Notes: a model not told the origin generated them from the sequence alone. A stretch of DNA of 13,150 nucleotides from Saccoglossus kowalevskii (GCF_000003605.2 NW_003153758.1:2546-15695); one strand, 5' to 3'; shown: positions 1 through 9,203, numbered from the stretch's first letter. Numbers and translations are program-made.

Positions 1-600
1 TTATTTGAAGTTTTGGACGGAACTTGGCTCAGTGATTTGGAACTAATTACAAGATACCGTCGCTATTCTGACATCTGTAGTTATTAATGTAGTGAACGAT
101 TAATCAAAAGATATGACGTATTCAGTACTTAGTGTGATTGGCTTTATGATTGAAGGTTACGCCCTAGAGTCTTTTACTGTTTTGTAATTGGTTAGAGTTT
201 TGAAAATGAATAAAGAGAGTTTGAGTTGGTCTTGGCGAATACTCCACGATAGACGCAGTAGAGAGAGAGAGCAGTCCTGGGCAGTCGAGAGTCCGAGAGA
301 GTCCAGGGGCGAGCCTTGAGGCAGTCCAGTCTTGGGCTAGTCTTGGGTCAGCCTTGCGAGAGTCTTGGGGATTTTTTCCCCAGGGCGCTGTGTCTTATAG
401 AGTGCTCGATTGACCGACTAAGACGAGAGCTGAAACGTATTTCGTTGTGTGTGTCTTATTTGACTGTAAAGTTAAAGTGACTTTCCCGATCCCGTACCTC
501 AAGGGGACGCGATAGAGAGACGAGACGAGATTCCCCCCTGACACGTGTGGAGAACCCCGAGAGAAAGGAGAATTTCCCCCTGATACAATACCAACATAAT
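1..600. other. Purine-rich, locally repetitive block; possible LTR remnant
   Basis: The first 600 bases are richer in G and purines than the sequence that follows. Between about 255 and 370 there are degenerate repeats built on AGTC(C/T)TGGG and GAGAGTCC. An AATAAA lies near 209-214. Two C-rich stretches ending in CTGACA and CTGATACA lie near 530-543 and 577-594, and such endings are common at the 3' end of Ty3/Gypsy LTRs. No paired LTR, primer-binding site, gag/pol ORF or target duplication is visible. The LTR reading is therefore an inference; the block could equally be a promoter-proximal or intronic low-complexity region. Confidence 0.25.
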
Positions 601-2390
601 GCTAACAAACAAAATTAATCCTTCCTGAATCGTGTGAGTGTTTATATTTGCTGTCACTTTCTATCTTAAATACTTTTATTCCCATCATCTTAAACAAATC
701 AACTAATTATTCTTTCGAAATGATTATGTATTACTTGATTTGATATGATATATTACTCGTACATGTATTTAACTTCATTAATAACTATTATGTGTGTATA
801 TGTTTGGTAAAGATGTCGTTGCCGTCCTGGCTTGGTGGAACGTTGCGGTGGTAAATGCCGTCCTAATTGCCAATCATCATTTTAGCCTACTATAAATTCA
901 TCTACATATTTAGGCACATGGTGCACTCAGCCATGCATCAACCATATTGGGGAAAACTTCACTGGTTTTACTAGTCTAAGACGTGCTTACTTAACTGTCC
1001 GACAAAATTAATATACTAGTTCACTGTAAGAGTTTTTCGTGACCTCAAAAATAAGTGATCCGAAACTCCACGGATAACAATCATTACGTAGTATTGTGAG
1101 TGTTTTTGTATTTTATAAACATGTTGTATGATTGTACTGAGTTTAGCTCTATGGTAAACGCATAGATAGAATAATAATATTAATTCATGTAATCTGTGAA
1201 TTTCAGCGATGTTTTGTTTTTAGAATCATAGTGTGACATTATAACGCGAAAGTCATTTTGATGGGATACTATAACTTACTGATTTTCTCTTGGTGTTCTC
1301 ATGATCTTTCTTTATTTTCTACAATTTCTCTCTCTTTCTTTACTTTTTTTCGGTGATTGCGGTATAAATGAACAACAAGTCCCCAGGATTCTTTTATAAA
1401 TGTTATGCATTCTAGAGATGTTACTGTCCGAGTGTAAAAACGGACACCCCTGTCTAGTAAAACACAATCTTAGACCTGTTCAACAAACCAGGAAAGTTAC
1501 ACAAAACTGGTTTGACCTAATAGTATATGTTTCTAGTGTTTTATTCTGCAATTTACGATGAACACATTTTGAATAGTCCTTTTAATTTCTTCAAAATACT
1601 GATTCTAAGTCTCATTAATGGATTTATTTACTTGCCGATCACGTGACTAACCGAGGATTGCACCTGATATAACATTGATTTTTATTTAGGGTAAAATCTG
1701 GGTTTTCTTAAAATATATAGGCTGAAATAGTTTAGAACGACTCTTCTGTGAATATAATTAATATATATATTTTACTTCCGGGAAAACTCTACTACATCCT
1801 TAAATTGGTTATACGTAACAAGGACAACGAAAATCCAGAACTTACAAGAAAACTAATACAAAACAAACTACATACAAAAGACACTGGCTAATCAAAAATG
1901 ACTAATCTAACCTCATATGGCGTGAATAACAAATAACAATGTCTAAAGGATTCGGAGTTTAGAGGAACTCAAATTCCGAGGTGTTGCTGTCCCAATAACA
2001 TAATTTTTTTTATGAAGTTAGCCATTTAAAAAAAAAAAACAAAAAAAAAACAGTGTTATCGTTTTTCATTATCATTCTGAATTTTAATTGATTGTTTAGA
2101 TTAGCAAAATATGTGACGTATTTCGTTGTTTCGTCAAATAAATCTCATTTTTTTCATAAAGGGGACATGTTAATTATAAAATACTGTTCATCTTCTACGT
2201 TATTTTCTGAACGTGAATCACTCTTACCGGTACTTTCTTCTTCAGTTTTGTTTTCAGGCCTACGTATGAAAGTGTAGTCACGTAAACATAATTTGTAGTC
2301 AAGTGCTTAAAAACAGTAATTGCGAGATATTGACACGTAGGTGCGTTACAAATGCCTATATCAGGAGACGTTGTGGTGAAGTGCTTGAAA
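600..2390. other. AT-rich stretch with no recognisable gene
   Basis: Stops are frequent in all six frames and the only sizeable ORF (2092-2277, plus) has no coding-like composition. Visible small features are an 8-bp inverted repeat CAAACCAG/CTGGTTTG near 1485-1534, an AT-alternating run near 1755-1770, and an A-rich tract at about 2029-2051 that could be the tail of an old retroposed sequence. I see no RNA gene and no splice-bounded exon. It is best called intergenic or intronic. Confidence 0.6.
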
Positions 2391-2404
2391 CGCGGTATTT
2401 GGAG

Positions 2405-2444
2405 TGACGTTGTGTCCCAGAATGCATTGCGGGAAATGGCGGCC
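2405..2444 (+). promoter_or_regulatory. CRE half-site + ZNF143/SBS-like + YY1-like promoter cluster
   Basis: Within 40 bases there are TGACGT at 2405-2410 (CRE/ATF half-site), CCCAGAATGCATTGCGGG at 2416-2433, which matches the SBS motif bound by ZNF143/THAP11 in metazoan promoters, and AAATGGCGGCC at 2434-2444, a YY1-type element. YY1 elements usually lie just downstream of a start site and face the direction of transcription, which suggests rightward transcription, although ZNF143 promoters are often bidirectional. The ATG inside the YY1 motif (2436) opens only five codons before TAA at 2451-2453. The motif matches are direct; promoter activity is inferred. Confidence 0.6.
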
Positions 2445-2469
2445 AGTTTGTAAAAGTTGACAATCCACG
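2434..2469 (+). other. Possible non-coding first exon ending at a splice donor
   Basis: Downstream of the promoter motifs, the sequence CACG followed by GTATGT at 2470-2475 fits a 5' splice donor. That would give a short 5'UTR exon of about 36 or more bases holding only a five-codon micro-ORF that starts at 2436. I could not find a convincing partner exon on the plus strand in the window, so the rest of the gene would lie beyond it or may not exist. An alternative is that the promoter drives a leftward transcript. Confidence 0.3.
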
Positions 2470-2802
2470 GTATGTTGTCTCACATTTATTGTGTTATCGT
2501 TCATTTTCTGACAAACAACATATAGCCAACCAAACAATATGAGATAAAATCGTTATTCTGTTCTTGACGAAAAATACAATGCACTGTGGAATTGAATATC
2601 TTAAAAAGGGGGGAGGGTACTTAAATGCTCTAATATTAACCACTGGGGCCTGACAATCTATTCGTGTAATTGGTTGCTGAATTTAATACGGGCGGAACGA
2701 CTATGTCCCGGTACAGTGCCTTATTCTTGCTCAAAATATTACAAACGATAGAAACAGTTTGGTAATGAAATGTAATATATCACAAAATTTAATCATCCGC
2801 AC

Positions 2803-3074
2803 CCCCCCCCCCCCCCCCAAATCGTTTCTGGCCGATCGGCGTGCACTATAATAATCTCAAGTTAGGAAACCAAACATGCACTAATTTTTTTTCTCAAAAT
2901 ACCGCAGTCTCTCTATCACAAAGCAGTGGGAGGGACGCAGAGGGGCGGTCGCCCTCTCAACAAAATCTAGCTGAAACCCTGTGTCTGAGGCCCCCGGACC
3001 CCCTAGTAAGGTCACGTGAGGTTTGTAAGCAGATCCCCCCCCCCATGCAAAATTTTGTGCCGCCGCCTCTGTAG
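2803..3074. repeat. Poly-C tract and GC-rich repeat-like block
   Basis: A run of about 16 C lies at 2803-2818, and a second C run lies near 3033-3043. Between them (about 2900-3070) is a GC-rich segment with GGGAGGGACGCAGAGGGGCGG and a CCCCCGGACCCCC core, very unlike the flanking AT-rich DNA. An ORF crosses it (2841-3074, plus), but its product is low-complexity proline/arginine-rich and shows no domain. The sharp change in composition and the C-rich boundary suggest an inserted dispersed repeat; I cannot assign a family. Confidence 0.4.
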
Positions 3075-3999
3075 AGGGACTGTGAAAATATAAAATACTA
3101 CATACAGTCCCTCAACATTATAACGGAAACTATGTTTTGTACTTGCTCTTCGTACTAAAATAACATTGCATTTCATGAACGCAGAATATTTTGAGAATGT
3201 ATACACCATCAGCTTAGAATGAGTATTGCATATAATATTGACTTCCATGAATGCAGCAAATTATAATATCAATTTGTTTGTGTTTCATTTCAATGAAAAA
3301 AAAAAAGTTCGCAAATATAAATGCTAGAATATTGCATGCAATATGCAAATTTAGGGTAATTAGGTTACACACCAGTTATTTTGGTTTGTGGAGGACACTG
3401 ATAATTTCTACAATCTGTTTATTAGCGGAAATAGTAGTAGCAGTAGTTTCCTTTGAACCTCAACTACTAAGCGTAACTCCAACTCCACCTCCTACCCACT
3501 AGTTCTCCCCAATTTAATTGTATCTGCCCCTCCTATGCGCCCTATAGTTATCTAGAGCGGGCGTATACCATTGAATTGGGCTGCAGTGATTGTTAGGGTT
3601 AGATGTGGTGGGTGTTTACAAATGGAACTCTTTCCGGTCTCTTATATTCAGGTGCTGCTTTGACAATACTCAATGACGTAACCAACTTAGCAAACCTCAT
3701 TATTATTATTAAATATTTATTGCAGGATATAAAGTAGAAAAGCTCATATATCCGATATTTAAACAAAAGAAATGACAGATGAATCCAATACTCTGGAGTA
3801 ATGTGGCATATACATAAGTTTATAATACACAGCATAAAACGTGGAACACAAATGTGTGTCAGATGATAGAAGCATAGAATGAAAAAAGCATGATTCGATA
3901 TTTTCAGGAAAATGTAGCACCCTCAGTTAGTTTTTAACAACTGAATACAAAGGAAATGTAGCAAAACAAGAAGCTAATGAAAGATTATAACACCAATGG
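3075..3999. other. No gene seen; possible 3' flank of a minus-strand gene
   Basis: AT-rich sequence with short ORFs in several frames and none that look coding. An AATAAA on the minus strand near 3712-3717 could terminate a leftward transcript that reads out of the open segment ending at 4000. A pyrimidine-rich patch lies at 3474-3535. Confidence 0.45.
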
Positions 4000-4323
4000 T
4001 CATGCTGACGCATCCCCGGTAAGTAGAATTTCACTAGTGGTTTGAGTTTCACTTACAGCGTCAAGATCACGATCATTTGCCTCTGAGCTGATATCTGATT
4101 CGACACCTTGTTCAGTACGATCCTGTTGGTCTTGTCTGGATGCTGTCCCAGCTCTAGTAAAACCGAACTTGAATAACCCACTCATAATAACAAATGTAAA
4201 TGTCAAAGAAACGAGCAGACGATCACAAATACATGCTTCGTCTTTATCCTGATCAACAACCACATGGCCATTAGCATATGTTTTTGTTTCAAGTTCAGTT
4301 GATTCAATGGTGTGCTGTGGTTG
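4000..4323 (-). CDS. Open segment with one membrane helix and acidic tail; unrecognised exon or pseudogene
   Basis: On the minus strand the frame is open for 107 codons from just after a TAG at 4324-4326 to a TGA at 4000-4002, long for such AT-rich DNA. The product has a hydrophilic start (about residues 1-32), one hydrophobic stretch rich in L, V, F and T (about residues 35-56) that could be a membrane helix, and a C-terminal half of about 50 residues rich in D, E, S, T and Q. There is no early ATG in this frame, so it would need an upstream exon; possible acceptors are AG at 4324-4325 or the CACAG ending near 4315, both with poor pyrimidine tracts. A different frame on the same strand opens at an ATG near 4350 and overlaps it for about 50 codons, so a frameshifted gene is also possible. 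I do not recognise the family. Confidence 0.35.
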   Translation of the reverse strand, partial: QPQHTIESTELETKTYANGHVVVDQDKDEACICDRLLVSLTFTFVIMSGLFKFGFTRAGTASRQDQQDRTEQGVESDISSEANDRDLDAVSETQTTSEILLTGDASA

Positions 4324-4379
4324 CTAGGCCACCATCCTTCGGTTCTCATGAAACTGTTTCAGCGAATCATAAAACATAA

Positions 4380-4459
4380 CGTCACTGCATCTCATTATAT
4401 ATTTAAATACATCGTGAATCGTCACTGCATAAGATTAAATATTTAAATGTGTCAGTTTC
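4380..4459. repeat. 40-bp imperfect tandem duplication
   Basis: CGTCACTGCAT occurs at 4380-4390 and again at 4420-4430. Each copy is followed by an AT-rich stretch ending in ATATTTAAAT, giving two imperfect 40-bp units. On the minus strand each unit reads ATTTAAATAT, a TATA-like run, followed by ATGCAGTGACG, and the unit nearer 4380 includes a CRE-like TGACGT. It lies just upstream, in minus-strand terms, of the open segment at 4000-4323, so it could be a local promoter. The repeat is direct observation; the promoter role is inference. Confidence 0.6.
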
Positions 4460-4582
4460 ATGGCTGACGCACTGTGTCTGCAGTCTTGAATACGCGTTGT
4501 CACCGGAGAATGTGAAACCGTGTTAACAAGTCTATTTTAGTTGTGTTTTTTATTCCCGGAAACTGTGATCGAAAACAAATGA

Positions 4583-4692
4583 TTTATTTTGCGAATGTCA
4601 AAGTGGTGGTCCAAATGGACCACTGAGAATTAAATTTCGTGGTCCAAAACGAGAATTGGGTGGTCTTTGGACGCAAGACCACCGCTAATTTC
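4583..4692 (-). repeat. Inverted-repeat-rich GTGGTCC element with a polyadenylation signal
   Basis: The stretch 4603-4692 repeats variants of GTGGTCCAAA in both orientations. It includes the near-perfect 18-bp palindrome GTGGTCCAAATGGACCAC at 4606-4623, a further copy near 4639-4648, and an inverted pair GGTGGTCTT/AAGACCACC at 4659-4683, ending in CGAGCCCTG. It looks like a short dispersed repeat. On the minus strand it falls after the stop codon at 4753 and before AATAAA at 4583-4588, so it may form part of the 3'UTR of the candidate gene above it. Confidence 0.5.
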
Positions 4693-4752
4693 GAGCCCTG
4701 TGATCAGACATGGTTCATTGCTTTGTCTTCATCCTTTGCAGTGTGCTGTCGT

Positions 4753-4845
4753 CTACATCTGCTGAGGGTTGACATGAGAGTCATCATCTAAAGCAGAAGA
4801 GCCAGTATTTGCACCTTGACCATTACCATACATATCCATACATGC
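4753..4845 (-). CDS. Candidate terminal coding exon of a small minus-strand gene
   Basis: On the minus strand a strong acceptor (a TTTTCCTTTTCATATT pyrimidine tract then AG at 4846-4847) opens a 30-codon segment in phase 0 that ends at TAG 4753-4755. The peptide begins ACMDMYGNGQ and ends in VNPQQM; it is Gly/Asn/Ser-rich with an acidic DDD patch. It joins in phase with the segment at 5397-5537 and is followed by minus-strand AATAAA at 4583-4588. I do not recognise the protein. Thirty codons can be open by chance, so the evidence is mainly the acceptor, the phase match and the poly(A) signal. Confidence 0.4.
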   Translation of the reverse strand, partial: ACMDMYGNGQGANTGSSALDDDSHVNPQQM

Positions 4846-5396
4846 CTAATATGAAAAGGAAAAGTACAGAAACAATTTTCATGTATTCTTACGTCAGTAT
4901 TATGAGGGTGGCCGAAAGATTTGTTGAAAAAATTATTTGCAATCAAGACACTGAGAGAAAAAAGAAACTGTGGTAAAATTGTTTAATATTGCATAGTCTT
5001 AATAATAGTCTTTTAACTGTTACATAAAGCAGCAATGGTGAATTCATATGTATTAATAAAGTTTGATGGCGAGTTAAGGCTTTTACACCATTTGCAGTGG
5101 TATTTGATCACTATCCCACTCTTCCATGCAAAGTTTTTTAATTGTAAATCTTGGAATTTTTCAATAAGGATAAGGAACCAATCAGACTTGTGACTTTGTA
5201 GCAACACTAGATTGAGCAACCTAGTATTTCTAGGAGTTTGTTTATCTAATGATTTCTTATCAGTGAGATCTACAGTGCATGTAGCATCATGCCATTGCCT
5301 GCTCTTGTATTTTTAATCTACCTTTGGTATTACATATTGTTCATAAATTGACTCAAACGATGTGTATTCAACAGGTATGTGTTTATGATACCATAC

Positions 5397-5537
5397 CTGT
5401 ATCACCTGTGGTGGAATCTTTACTGCACTCCTAGCTTGCTCGTACTGGGACATATAGTAGTCCTTGAGAGAACCAGCACTTGACTCCTCAATTGGCTGTC
5501 CGTATGATTTGTCCATGTTTTCTATTTTGGTTGTAGT
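5397..5537 (-). CDS. Candidate internal or first coding exon of a small minus-strand gene
   Basis: After an acceptor-like pyrimidine/AT tract ending in TAG at 5538-5540, the minus frame is open from 5537 past 5325. An ATG at 5514-5516 has an excellent context (AAAACATGG) and begins MDKSYGQPIEES, followed by a Tyr/Gln-rich, soluble-looking stretch. Three in-frame phase-0 donors exist: ACAG/GTATGG after 5397 (best), CACAG/GTGATA after 5406, and AAAG/GTAGAT after 5322. Each joins in frame to the exon at 4753-4845. Starting at 5516, the joined product would be about 70 residues. No domain or family is recognised, and there is no membrane segment. Without splicing the ORF would continue to a TAA at 5313. 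Confidence 0.45.
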
Positions 5538-5540
5538 CTA

Positions 5541-7276
5541 TTATTAGAAAAATAAATAAAAGTGTTAATTTAATAACGTGACTGGTGTAAATATATTGAG
5601 GATTGGATCAGTATTGTTGATGTGAAAGATTCCTAGATGTTAGTTCATAAATGTATTTCTCATAAATGTATTAGAATTGATTCCAATCCATATCTTGCTT
5701 CATCTGCAGTGTGCCTTCTAACACAAATAATTTGTGTAAAATCGAGATTAGTCAGCTTGTTGACTACTGAGAAGTTCTGTCTTCAATATAGGTAACTTGT
5801 GAAAATGTTGTGGCCACTGACCCTCTTCATTTTGTATTTTGTTTATAAAATGTGAATTTCATTTAACTATACATGTATACAAATTCCATAACTAGTAAGA
5901 TATATTTAAAGATCGCCATATTAATGTATGATTTTCTGTTCTGTCAATGATTCGCTAGTGAATTAGTACAACTAGTTGTGTCACTGCAAGAGAGCACGCT
6001 ATTCAGCTGACCATATATTGGTTGCCAGTTATTGTATGCTGCCCTCTATGGTATTGGTTTGAAAGTACATGGCATATACACTGGGGTTTTCTGCGGTGGA
6101 AGCACAGTATGTATGGAGTTTGAAAAAAGGTCTACTTGGACATTGCTAGAGAAAATAATGAAATAAATGTTTTTAAATTCTTTACTACTCGTTTTCATGG
6201 CAGTATGAGATTTTGTAACCTTGTTTACAAATGAATAATGTACATGTACTGTAAATTGCTTTAATTTTGCAAAAATTTTCACAATTTTCCACAAGTTATA
6301 TAGAATTGTGTAGCAGTAAACATTTCTTCATTGTATATACGGTCTGTCAGTGACTTTCAAATCATGTAATTCCAAGCAGTGAAACTGTAGTGATTCACAG
6401 TATGCTGAATGAAGGTTTTAAAGGGGATAGAGACAGAAAATTGTTACGGGGGTGGGGGTGGGTGTTAATACTAGTACTGTACATTAAATGTACATCAGTA
6501 TGTTTATTATTGATTTATTCAAAATTGACTATGCTCTTATCTGAGTTGGAGTGCAAACAAAAATACAATACAGGCCGTACTATTTGATTTCTTTTCGTTA
6601 AATTTCCCAAGAATTTGTACTAGTTTTAGTACACTAAGCTTAATTTGGTTGTGATGTGTTGACTCAGGAATAAGATGGACGATTTCTTGTGTGATGAGTG
6701 TTGTAGGCTTAACATTAATTTTCAGCGTTTATTGCATATGTGCGTTCCTTTTTTGAGTTATTGTCTTGTTTGTGCTTAATTGCAAGGCATTCCTGATTAA
6801 ATATGGTTTGGATCGTAACACTCGCGCATGAATGTTAAACATCGAAATGCTAACTTCTGTTGATTATTCTTGGCTTATACCTGGTGGCTGCCATTCGTTG
6901 CGCTTTCTACTGGTGGCTAAATGGGTCCATGCAACAAAATGATTTTAACACTATTTTTATATGTTACAATGAACAAATACAGAGTACCGGGTTTACATTG
7001 ATCTTGGTCGTACTAACACGTCCTTGCTGTGATATAACCCAGAACACTCAATGGGATAAAATATGTTTAATGTAGTGACTCACGTTCGTGGCTAATTTTA
7101 AGATTTTTTTTGGGGGGGGGATTTTCTGAATTTATATCAAGTTATCCAAATAATAGTGTAAGTTACAGAATGAAATTATGTTTAGAATTTTTACCTATGT
7201 TTGTTTTTCAGGATCTATCGACTTTGCAATTCAACTTAGCGGTACACGGATTACAACATATTACGATAACAATAAT
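5541..7276. other. AT-rich stretch with no gene seen; possible intron
   Basis: Several ORFs of 60-90 codons occur on both strands, but none has coding-like composition, a supported start or good splice signals. A G-rich run (GGGGGTGGGGGTGGG) lies near 6449-6463 and a run of nine G near 7112-7120. If the candidate 5' exon at 9132-9170 belongs to the same gene as 5397-5537, this whole stretch would be intron. Confidence 0.45.
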
Positions 7277-7695
7277 GGTCTCATGCGCCACCAATTTGCC
7301 TATCAGCGTTCGTAGCGTTGAAATCTTATGGTTGTTCTTAGCCAATAGGGTTTCTTTCACTGCATTTTATCTAAAACGTGATGTGTGAGGGTGTACTCTA
7401 ATTACGTCAGCTGTTAGACTTGTGTGTGTAGCTTTGTTTGACAAGTATCTGAGGATCTGGGCAACTATCAATCAGCACTTCCATACTGGCTGCGTTTCTG
7501 AGACTATTGAATTGCATCCATTTTGTTTGAGTTTGAGCTGGCCAATACATGTTTTCCTGACCAGAATTTTATTACATACATGTCGTTTCAAAAAATTAAA
7601 AACAATATTTTGATCTTTGTAACCCTTTTTCTTGGAGAAATTCACTCAAACGCTAACATTGTCGTCTATGGAGTTCTAATTAGTGGTATGAGACC
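7277..7695. mobile_element. Possible longer copy of the GGTCTCAT MITE family
   Basis: The segment starts GGTCTCATGCGCCACCAATT and ends in the inverse of GGTCTCATACCACTAATT, so its ends are imperfect terminal inverted repeats of the same type as the 117-bp MITE at 9721-9837. The right end is strong; the left end needs a 2-bp insertion and other mismatches. The flanking bases (TAAT on the left, TATA on the right) do not form a clean duplication. The 340-bp interior shows no similarity to the short MITE and no ORF for a transposase. It may be a degenerate longer relative, or only the right end may be real. Confidence 0.35.
7654..7695 (-). repeat. MITE end, inverted copy of 9721-9762
   Basis: Read on the minus strand, these 42 bases match 9721-9762 at 37 positions without gaps, including the shared blocks CTCATACCACTAATT and TCCATAGACGACAATGTTA. 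This shows a repeated family within the window and marks this stretch as the terminus of a second copy. Confidence 0.8.
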
Positions 7696-7936
7696 TATAT
7701 GGGAGACGCTGCATTTAGTTAGGTGCATGCGCATACCATATACAAAATGAATCACATGATTTAGAGTGTTTACATTGCCGAAAGCACAAATGTGGTAAAT
7801 CAAAGACGAACATCCTAATGTCAAAAGTGGCAGTTCTAAAACTTAAAATCCTGAAATTTCTCAATCACAGACTAAAACCGACCAAAGACTAAGGTGCCTG
7901 TTTGTGAATGACTGAAAGTGCGTAATTGATTTTTTT

Positions 7937-7969
7937 GTTGAAGTTGAAGTTGAAGTTGACCTAGGTCAA
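7937..7969. repeat. (GTTGAA)n run followed by a 14-bp perfect palindrome
   Basis: Three and a half GTTGAA units (7937-7957) run directly into TTGACCTAGGTCAA (7956-7969), which is identical to its own reverse complement. The palindrome holds two abutting AGGTCA-type half-sites pointing outward, a layout that can bind nuclear receptors. No other element of a promoter is visible next to it. Confidence 0.6.
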
Positions 7970-9050
7970 TAGTAATCTTTTATCACTTAACATCCGTTGG
8001 AATGGATGAAAATCGATACATGACAAAAAAAAATACAATACAAACATTAAGAAACTATAAGACTGAACTACAATAGTGGGGAAAAATTGTTAAGTACTTT
8101 AAGTCACGAGTACTACCGTAGTTCTAGTAACCGTGTTTAAGTGAAATACTTGAATTAAAATGATAAATTAAACTATTACAATTATACATTATTATTAGTG
8201 ACCCAATTATGTAATAGAGTTATGACGGTGCTGCTGCCTGAGTCAAATGAAGATCAATTTGATTTGTTTCATTTAATATAGATTTCATTTTAATGAACCA
8301 TTTACTGTTCAGTGTTTTGATAACGAGATATGTTTCTTTTAAAATCTTGTTGTCAGTGTTAGCTATTTAATACCAGTAGCTTGTCTTTGAATATAGCAGT
8401 CAATTGGAAATCTTGCTAATTCACTATAAATGGCTAATTTGGGGGTATCTCTGGAGGTGTTCAGTAAGAAGCGACAAGATGCACATCTTCAACTGGAGAT
8501 TTTATAGAGCTTTCATCACTCCATAATTGGTTAATTAATTTGTCAAACAGGGACAGCTGTAATGGTATTTCAAGTTTGAGACATTGCCAAGGTGAACATG
8601 GCTGCCAGACCCTTTATTTTACAATTGTTTAGACCATCCTTGAATTTACCATCATGGGTTACAGCAAGGCCAAGCTAATTAAATTGTCTTACAAATTCCT
8701 TATTCGAGTAAAAGAACATATCAGTATTAAATAATCTATTTGATTTGTTGAATACTGGGTACCATAGGTTTTTGTGTGTTCACTGTCATTTGCCATTTTG
8801 ATGTGTATGATGCTAGTTTGTCCATACAGATTTGTATCCATTTTTTGACTTAGATAATAATAGTAATATAGTATATTTATTCGACACTTAATAATATATT
8901 TAGGTACATTATCTGTGATCAAAAGACATTAAATATAATAAAACACAAGTACACACACGAAACAAAAGAAATTACATAAATGACTGAAATTCACTACGTT
9001 CAATACCCACCACAGACTCCGGTCAGTCAAAATGACTATTTTGAACTGTA
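7970..9050. other. AT-rich stretch with no gene seen
   Basis: No frame shows convincing coding sequence. A minus-strand open stretch at 8570-8674 and an ORF at 8689-8922 are short, have AT-rich, unstructured products and lack good acceptors. It is compatible with intron or intergenic sequence. Confidence 0.5.
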
Positions 9051-9091
9051 GGCATTAATCTGCGATTCAGCCAATGACGGAGAATAAATCT

Positions 9092-9115
9092 AGGTCAGGG
9101 GAAGCCCCATGACCT
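9092..9115. repeat. Hairpin with AGGTCA arms
   Basis: AGGTCAGGGG (9092-9101) and CCCCATGACCT (9105-9115) can pair as a 10-bp stem with one bulged A and an AAG loop. The outer arms are nuclear-receptor-type half-sites. It lies just downstream of the candidate minus-strand 5' exon. Confidence 0.5.
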
Positions 9116-9131
9116 CAAGATTTTTCCTCAC

Positions 9132-9170
9132 GCCACGAACCACATGACCGAGGCCATGAGGCGCAGCCAT
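9132..9170 (-). CDS. Possible 5' coding exon of the minus-strand gene, overlapping a YY1-like motif
   Basis: On the minus strand CCAATATGGCTGC at about 9163-9175 is a YY1-type element that contains an ATG (9168-9170) in good context (A at -3, G at +4). Thirteen codons follow to a donor-like GGC/GTGAGG at 9126-9134, phase 0, which would join in frame to the open segment at 5537. If unspliced, the frame stops after about 28 codons. The local sequence is GC- and CpG-richer than its surroundings, as expected near a start site. The link across a 3.6-kb intron is speculative. Confidence 0.25.
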
Positions 9171-9203
9171 ATTGGCCTACTCATCACTCATTTTTTTCTC
9201 CAA

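Noticed and set aside
1-600. Complete LTR retrotransposon
   Set aside because: Only one possible LTR-like block is present, with no primer-binding site, internal genes or second LTR.
2841-3074. 77-codon plus-strand ORF
   Set aside because: It crosses a C-rich, repeat-like block and encodes low-complexity sequence with no domain; the openness comes from GC content.
3251-3502. 83-codon plus-strand ORF with a hydrophobic stretch
   Set aside because: It starts in AT-rich sequence, includes a run of Lys from poly-A, and has no coding-like composition or splice support.
3589-3603. GTTAGGGTTAG, telomere-like
   Set aside because: Fewer than two TTAGGG units; not an interstitial telomere array.
6449-6463. 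G-rich run as a G-quadruplex
   Set aside because: Only three G tracts are adjacent (two of five and one of three); a fourth tract at normal loop distance is missing.
6390-7750. Cluster of plus-strand ORFs of 60-92 codons
   Set aside because: They overlap in different frames, have random-looking Cys/Phe/Leu-rich products and no shared signals; one crosses the MITE end at 7654-7695.
8570-8674. Minus-strand open stretch that looks slightly protein-like
   Set aside because: About 34 codons, weak acceptor, no donor and no start in context; easily explained by chance.
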